A stretch of DNA of 10,289 nt, from the NCBI GenBank assembly GCA_036500065.1, contig DASYCT010000572.1:1-10289 (forward strand), written 5' to 3'. Shown here piece after piece: positions 7,233 to 10,289 of the stretch; position 1 is the first letter of the stretch; every line of letters starts with the position of its first letter. The translations under genes and the position numbers were made by a program. This DNA comes from JACMLD01 sp036500065 (GTDB taxonomy: Bacteria > Bacteroidota > Bacteroidia > Chitinophagales > Chitinophagaceae). The notes under the pieces were generated by a model that was not told the DNA's origin, made no database searches, and saw nothing but the letters and a program-made list of their open reading frames with translations.

Positions 7233-8230
7233 GCGATGTTCATTTTACGTTCAGGAAGCAGGAACTCGGCCAGCAGCAACAATAAAGCAAAACCGAGAAA
7301 CCATTGAAAATAATTCTTATAGTCGACAAACGATTTATCGTTGGTAGCTTTTTCCTGTATAGTGTCCAGTTGCGCCATGATCTTAGCCGCCGCTTCGTCT
7401 ACATCGTCCAGGTGCACATAAATGCCGTTGGTAGCCTGCGACAATTGCTGTAGTTCGACCTCGTTCAGCTTGGTGATGATGGCATTGCCTTCCACATCTT
7501 TCTTCGTCTGGTTGGTAGCAGGGTCGATGATCGGAACGCCCTCGGGCGAGCCGATACCCACGGTATTGATCATCGCCCCTCCCTGCGCCAGTGACTTGGC
7601 TACCTTCAATGCCTCTGGATCATGGTCTTCACCGTCGGAAATGAGTACGATGGCCTTGAACTTGCGTTCCTTGCTGTTAAACCCGCTGCTGGCCATTTTG
7701 AGCGCCTCGCCGATGACGGTGCCCTGCGTGGGCACGGCATCCGGGCCGGCTGTTTGTACATACATTTTTGCGGCGGCATGGTCATTGGTCAGCGGCATCT
7801 GCATATAGGCGCGGCCGGCAAAAAGCACCAGGCCGATACGATCATTGTCCATTTTATCCAGCAGCCGGGTGACCAGTTGCTTGGCCCTTTCCAGCCTGGA
7901 TGGTTTTATATCTTCTGCCAACATGCTATTGCTCACATCCAGCACCATCATTACATCTACCCCTTTGCGGCTCACCGTTTCGGCAGCGCCCTGGCTTTGC
8001 AGGTTGGCGGCAGCCACGATGGTGGCGCCCAGCGCCACCAGCACGAAAATAAACTTCAGCGCAAACCGGAAAGGAGAATAGCTTTTTGTCAGCTCTTTTA
8101 CCAAGGCAGGTTCGCCAATCTTCTGCTGTGTTTTCCGCTTCCAGCGCAACACTTCGAGGTATAATAATACCCCTACCAGCAGCAGGGCCAGTCCGGGAAG
8201 AAATTCTATATGTTCAAATCGGAAATTCAC
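7229..8230 (-). CDS. batB: BatB-like membrane protein with von Willebrand factor A domain
   Basis: A 333-residue inner-membrane protein of the Bat family. Membrane segments lie at about 10-28 (FLPGLALLLVGVLLYLEVL) and 56-75 (FALKFIFVLVALGATIVAAA), with a third near the C-terminus at 308-326. The VWA domain between them (about 90-290) carries a complete metal-ion-dependent adhesion site: D98-V-S100-N-S102 in VMMVLDVSNS, a threonine around T148 or T168-T171, and D199 in VLISDGEDHD. Further VWA features are RLERAKQLV, RIGLVLFAG and TVGIGSPEGVPI. The start is a GTG at 8230; no ATG exists in the frame back to the upstream stop, and N-FRFEHIEFL is the usual N-terminus of these proteins. Its stop overlaps the proposed batC start. 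No batA lies upstream, where a class D beta-lactamase-like gene ends 109 bp away, and no batD lies downstream. The family is linked to oxygen or stress tolerance in Bacteroides and to envelope functions elsewhere; the mechanism is unknown. Confidence 0.9.
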   Translation of the reverse strand: MNFRFEHIEFLPGLALLLVGVLLYLEVLRWKRKTQQKIGEPALVKELTKSYSPFRFALKFIFVLVALGATIVAAANLQSQGAAETVSRKGVDVMMVLDVSNSMLAEDIKPSRLERAKQLVTRLLDKMDNDRIGLVLFAGRAYMQMPLTNDHAAAKMYVQTAGPDAVPTQGTVIGEALKMASSGFNSKERKFKAIVLISDGEDHDPEALKVAKSLAQGGAMINTVGIGSPEGVPIIDPATNQTKKDVEGNAIITKLNEVELQQLSQATNGIYVHLDDVDEAAAKIMAQLDTIQEKATNDKSFVDYKNYFQWFLGFALLLLLAEFLLPERKMNIA

Positions 8231-8339
8231 GGTTGTTTTGCGGGGATAACAGGCGCCCCGTACGCGTGCAAATTAGAACATGAATTTAGAAAGAATTGTG
8301 CCAAAACGGGAATTTAGCAACTCTTTACCGGTTTTACCC

Positions 8340-9164
8340 CTATTTCCTTCCTTCAAAAAACCCGAGCCGCTTCAGGATGGTTTTTAGCAGCGCCAGCCGG
8401 GCGGTTCGCATATCGAAATGCGGGTTGGCGGATTCCAGTTGCAGCACGAAGAAATACGGGTGATTGTTTTCTTCCACCCATCCTACGATCCATCCGAGGT
8501 TATGCCCGTTCTCCAAATTGCCCCAACCGGTTTTATAACTGAGCTTATAATTGGAATTGCTTTCCCAGAGCATCATGCGTCGTACAATCTGCTGGCTGCG
8601 TTTCTGGAAAGGCAACTGGTCGAAATACAGCTTTTTTACCAGCCCCAGCTCTTCATCGGCGGTTATCTTCATGGAATTGTCCAGCCAGAACGTATCGAGG
8701 TTGTTCTTTATCACAAAACGCCCCTTTTTGCTGGCATAGCCCAGCGTGTCCAGCCAGTATTGCATGGTGTCTTTACCTATGCGGCGCGCCAGTTGCCGAT
8801 AAAACGGCGGGCAGGAAAGCCGGAACGCCGTGTACATGCTCATATCCGTATTGCATTCGTCGCGCCCGCGCAAGGTACTGTCATATTTGAAGACCGTGCT
8901 GTCGTCTTTCACGCGGCCGGTTTCAATACCCACCAGCGAATTGACTATTTTAAAGGTAGAAGCAGGTGTGTAGACGCTGTCGCGGAACCGCGCCAGGTTA
9001 TAAATGGTAAAATTTCCCTGCCCGTTGTCAAACATACCAAAACAGCCGCTTACACCCGCACTGTCAAAATAAGTTTTCAGGCTGTCGTCCTCCTTTACGT
9101 TGTTGGGCGAACAGGAGACAAAATAAAAGCTGATGGCAATGAGATACAGGAGCGGGCGTTGCAT
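8340..9164 (-). CDS. Class D beta-lactamase-family (OXA-like) lipoprotein
   Basis: A serine penicillin-recognising enzyme, 274 residues from the ATG at 9164. A TTG six codons upstream would add MRKFSC in front of the signal and is less likely. The signal peptide MQRPLLYLIAISFYFVSC has the lipidated Cys at 18, so the protein is membrane-anchored. The active-site motif STFK (S69, K72) is intact, as is KTGW (K211) followed by NLGWIVGWVEENN, a strong class D signature. FWLDNSMKITADEE matches the omega-loop region, with its tryptophan. Two motifs deviate. The class D SxV is S117-C-P followed by PFYRQLARRIG, and the position aligning with YGN reads KGR by counting back from FWL. It may therefore be a diverged beta-lactamase, a beta-lactam-binding protein, or an enzyme with altered substrate range; resistance should not be assumed. 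It stands alone upstream of batB, with no blaR/blaI-like regulator in the window. Confidence 0.85.
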   Translation of the reverse strand: MQRPLLYLIAISFYFVSCSPNNVKEDDSLKTYFDSAGVSGCFGMFDNGQGNFTIYNLARFRDSVYTPASTFKIVNSLVGIETGRVKDDSTVFKYDSTLRGRDECNTDMSMYTAFRLSCPPFYRQLARRIGKDTMQYWLDTLGYASKKGRFVIKNNLDTFWLDNSMKITADEELGLVKKLYFDQLPFQKRSQQIVRRMMLWESNSNYKLSYKTGWGNLENGHNLGWIVGWVEENNHPYFFVLQLESANPHFDMRTARLALLKTILKRLGFFEGRK

Positions 9165-9179
9165 GCAGGAAAATTTTCG

Positions 9180-9187
9180 CAAAGGTA
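9180..9187 (-). promoter_or_regulatory. Candidate -7 promoter box for the class D-like gene
   Basis: The minus strand reads TACCTTTG, an exact TAnnTTTG match, 15 bp before the proposed ATG at 9164. This would give a leader of only about ten bases. The position favours the ATG at 9164 over the TTG at 9182, which would overlap the box. No clear -33 box is seen upstream. Confidence 0.45.
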
Positions 9188-9300
9188 AGGGTTTGTAGAG
9201 TTGTTGACGGCCGGAATGCCTGGTCGTAAAACACCCCGGCCACGGGAGAAATTATAGTATGGGATTGTAAATATTTTTTAATTATATAGCATATTAATAA

Positions 9301-9308
9301 TAGGTTTG
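9301..9308 (+). promoter_or_regulatory. Candidate -7 promoter box for the fkbM-family gene
   Basis: The plus strand reads TAGGTTTG, an exact TAnnTTTG match, 36 bp before the ATG at 9345. It is preceded by about 50 bp of very AT-rich DNA (9251-9300), including a T-run at 9274-9279 at roughly the -33 distance, although no proper TTTG is present there. The predicted leader is about 30 bases. Confidence 0.5.
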
Positions 9309-9344
9309 CGGCCTATGCACTTTTAGTCCCCGAAAAACAGGCTC

Positions 9345-10289
9345 ATGAAGAAAAGTATTTTTATCCAGCGGCTGTTTGATGCAGCCATTGGAAACCGGAA
9401 GCTCCCCATACCCAAATCAGGCGCTATCGCCTCGAAATTGTTTTTCAGGATAAAAGACAGGATAAAAAACCATATCATCGATTATCCCATCGGGGAAAAT
9501 AAATTAAGCCTGCCGGTATACCATGGTTTGCCCTGGTACTTCAAAGCCAGTCCGCTGTATTCGAAAAACCTGCCGAGAATTGCCGGTTACCTCGAAAATA
9601 AATACACTGATTTTACAGTCATCGATATCGGCGCCAATATCGGCGACTCCGCATACCTGCTGCGCGAGCGACTGGCAAACACCGATATTTTATGCGTGGA
9701 GGGCAATCCCGAATACCTGCCCCTGCTGGAAATAAACGTAGGTAAAATAAAACGGGCTACGATAGCGAAGAAATTTGTCGGCAAAGAGAATACCGTGGTC
9801 AAAGGCATCCTTGTATCCGATGGCGGCGGCACTACCTTTACCAAAGAAACCGGCGAGGGGGATACACTGGCCTTCGACTCGCTTAACAATATCGTGAATG
9901 AATCGGGCATCAACCGCAATATCCGGATGGTAAAAATCGATACCGACGGCTACGACTGCGAGATCATAAAAGACAATTTGGCTTTTCTCAACTCCTGTAA
10001 GCCCGTCCTGTTTTTTGAATACGCGCCTGCCTGGTTTCCCAAAGGCACCGAACAACATGCTGATTTTTTCGAGACCCTTTCCGCCAACCGGTACAACCAT
10101 TTTATTTTTTACGATGGCAACGGCAATTATCTTTCCTGCTGCGACCGGACCGATCTCGATTATGCTTCCAAACAGGTACACTTTTACCTCACTTATAAAG
10201 GCTTCGGTGATATTGCCGCCTGGCACGATGACGATGTGGATTTGTATAATTATTCACTGGACATGGAAAAGAAATTCTATCTGAAGAAA
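9345..10289 (+). CDS. FkbM-family SAM-dependent methyltransferase (3' end not in window)
   Basis: The frame is open from the ATG at 9345 to the last base: 315 codons with no stop, so at least the end of the gene is missing. The protein begins MKKSIFIQRLFDAAIGNRKL with no signal peptide. Residues 91-105 (TVIDIGANIGDSAYL) are the SAM-binding motif I, and LCVEGNPEYLPLLEINV (116-132) supplies the acidic residue that binds the ribose. MVKIDTDGYDCEIIKDN (195-211) and VLFFEYAP (221-228) are the hallmark FkbM motifs. This family O-methylates sugars, polyketides or other small molecules in the cytoplasm, often within polysaccharide or glycan loci, but the substrate cannot be read from this sequence. 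It is the only plus-strand gene and diverges from the class D-like gene. It may be the first gene of a surface-glycan or glycosylation cluster to the right; that is inference. Confidence 0.9.
   Translation, partial: MKKSIFIQRLFDAAIGNRKLPIPKSGAIASKLFFRIKDRIKNHIIDYPIGENKLSLPVYHGLPWYFKASPLYSKNLPRIAGYLENKYTDFTVIDIGANIGDSAYLLRERLANTDILCVEGNPEYLPLLEINVGKIKRATIAKKFVGKENTVVKGILVSDGGGTTFTKETGEGDTLAFDSLNNIVNESGINRNIRMVKIDTDGYDCEIIKDNLAFLNSCKPVLFFEYAPAWFPKGTEQHADFFETLSANRYNHFIFYDGNGNYLSCCDRTDLDYASKQVHFYLTYKGFGDIAAWHDDDVDLYNYSLDMEKKFYLKK

Noticed and set aside
8231..8339. Possible promoter or terminator between the class D-like gene and batB
   Set aside because: A TTTG and a TAATTTG-like sequence occur on the minus strand, but the spacing is too long and the -7 match is poor. 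The AAAACGG/CCGGTTTT pairing is short and has no following T-run. Neither is strong enough to call.
8418..9188. A 256-codon open frame on the plus strand opposite the class D-like gene
   Set aside because: The minus strand carries STFK, KTGW and a lipobox. The opposite frame has no features.
9690..10226. A 178-codon open frame on the minus strand opposite the fkbM gene
   Set aside because: The plus strand has clear FkbM motifs across the same bases, so the minus-strand frame is a shadow.

Overview
The window most likely comes from a Bacteroidota chromosome, probably a Chitinophagaceae-like member. This is inference. It rests on the long three-domain IspG, the BatB/BatC pair, the absence of Shine-Dalgarno-like sequences at most starts, candidate promoters of the TAnnTTTG type, and typical lipoprotein signals. 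It reads as an ordinary chromosomal housekeeping region. I see no transposase, integrase, CRISPR array, tRNA or rRNA. Genes are densely packed and no gene-free stretch reaches 300 bases.

All genes up to about 9.16 kb run on the minus strand, so transcription goes from high to low coordinates. From the left edge they are: the start of a lipid A / lysophospholipid acyltransferase (1-166, cut by the edge), nadB (L-aspartate oxidase, NAD synthesis), an unrecognised lipoprotein, a strong intergenic hairpin, a DinB-family metal-binding helical protein, a WYL-type transcriptional regulator, ispG (isoprenoid synthesis), batC and batB (TPR and von Willebrand A proteins of the Bat aerotolerance family), and a lipoprotein of the class D beta-lactamase family. 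A divergent intergenic region of about 180 bp follows. The only plus-strand gene is an FkbM-family methyltransferase that is still open at the right edge.

Likely transcription units are lipoprotein-nadB-acyltransferase (gaps of 7 and 40 bp), WYL regulator-dinB, ispG from its own promoter, and batB-batC (translationally coupled). The beta-lactamase-like gene and the fkbM gene each have a candidate promoter in the region between them.

I did not find an exotic new system. The points most worth a second look are these: (1) batC has no ATG, GTG or TTG that would include its clear signal peptide. Its best start is a CTG overlapping the batB stop as CTGA, one synonymous base away from the classic ATGA overlap. 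(2) A run of eight heptanucleotide repeats lies in frame inside ispG, encoding an extra linker. (3) The class D-like protein keeps STFK and KTG but has replaced the YGN and SxV motifs. (4) The bat locus holds only batB and batC. (5) A near-perfect 24-bp inverted repeat lies between dinB and the lipoprotein gene.
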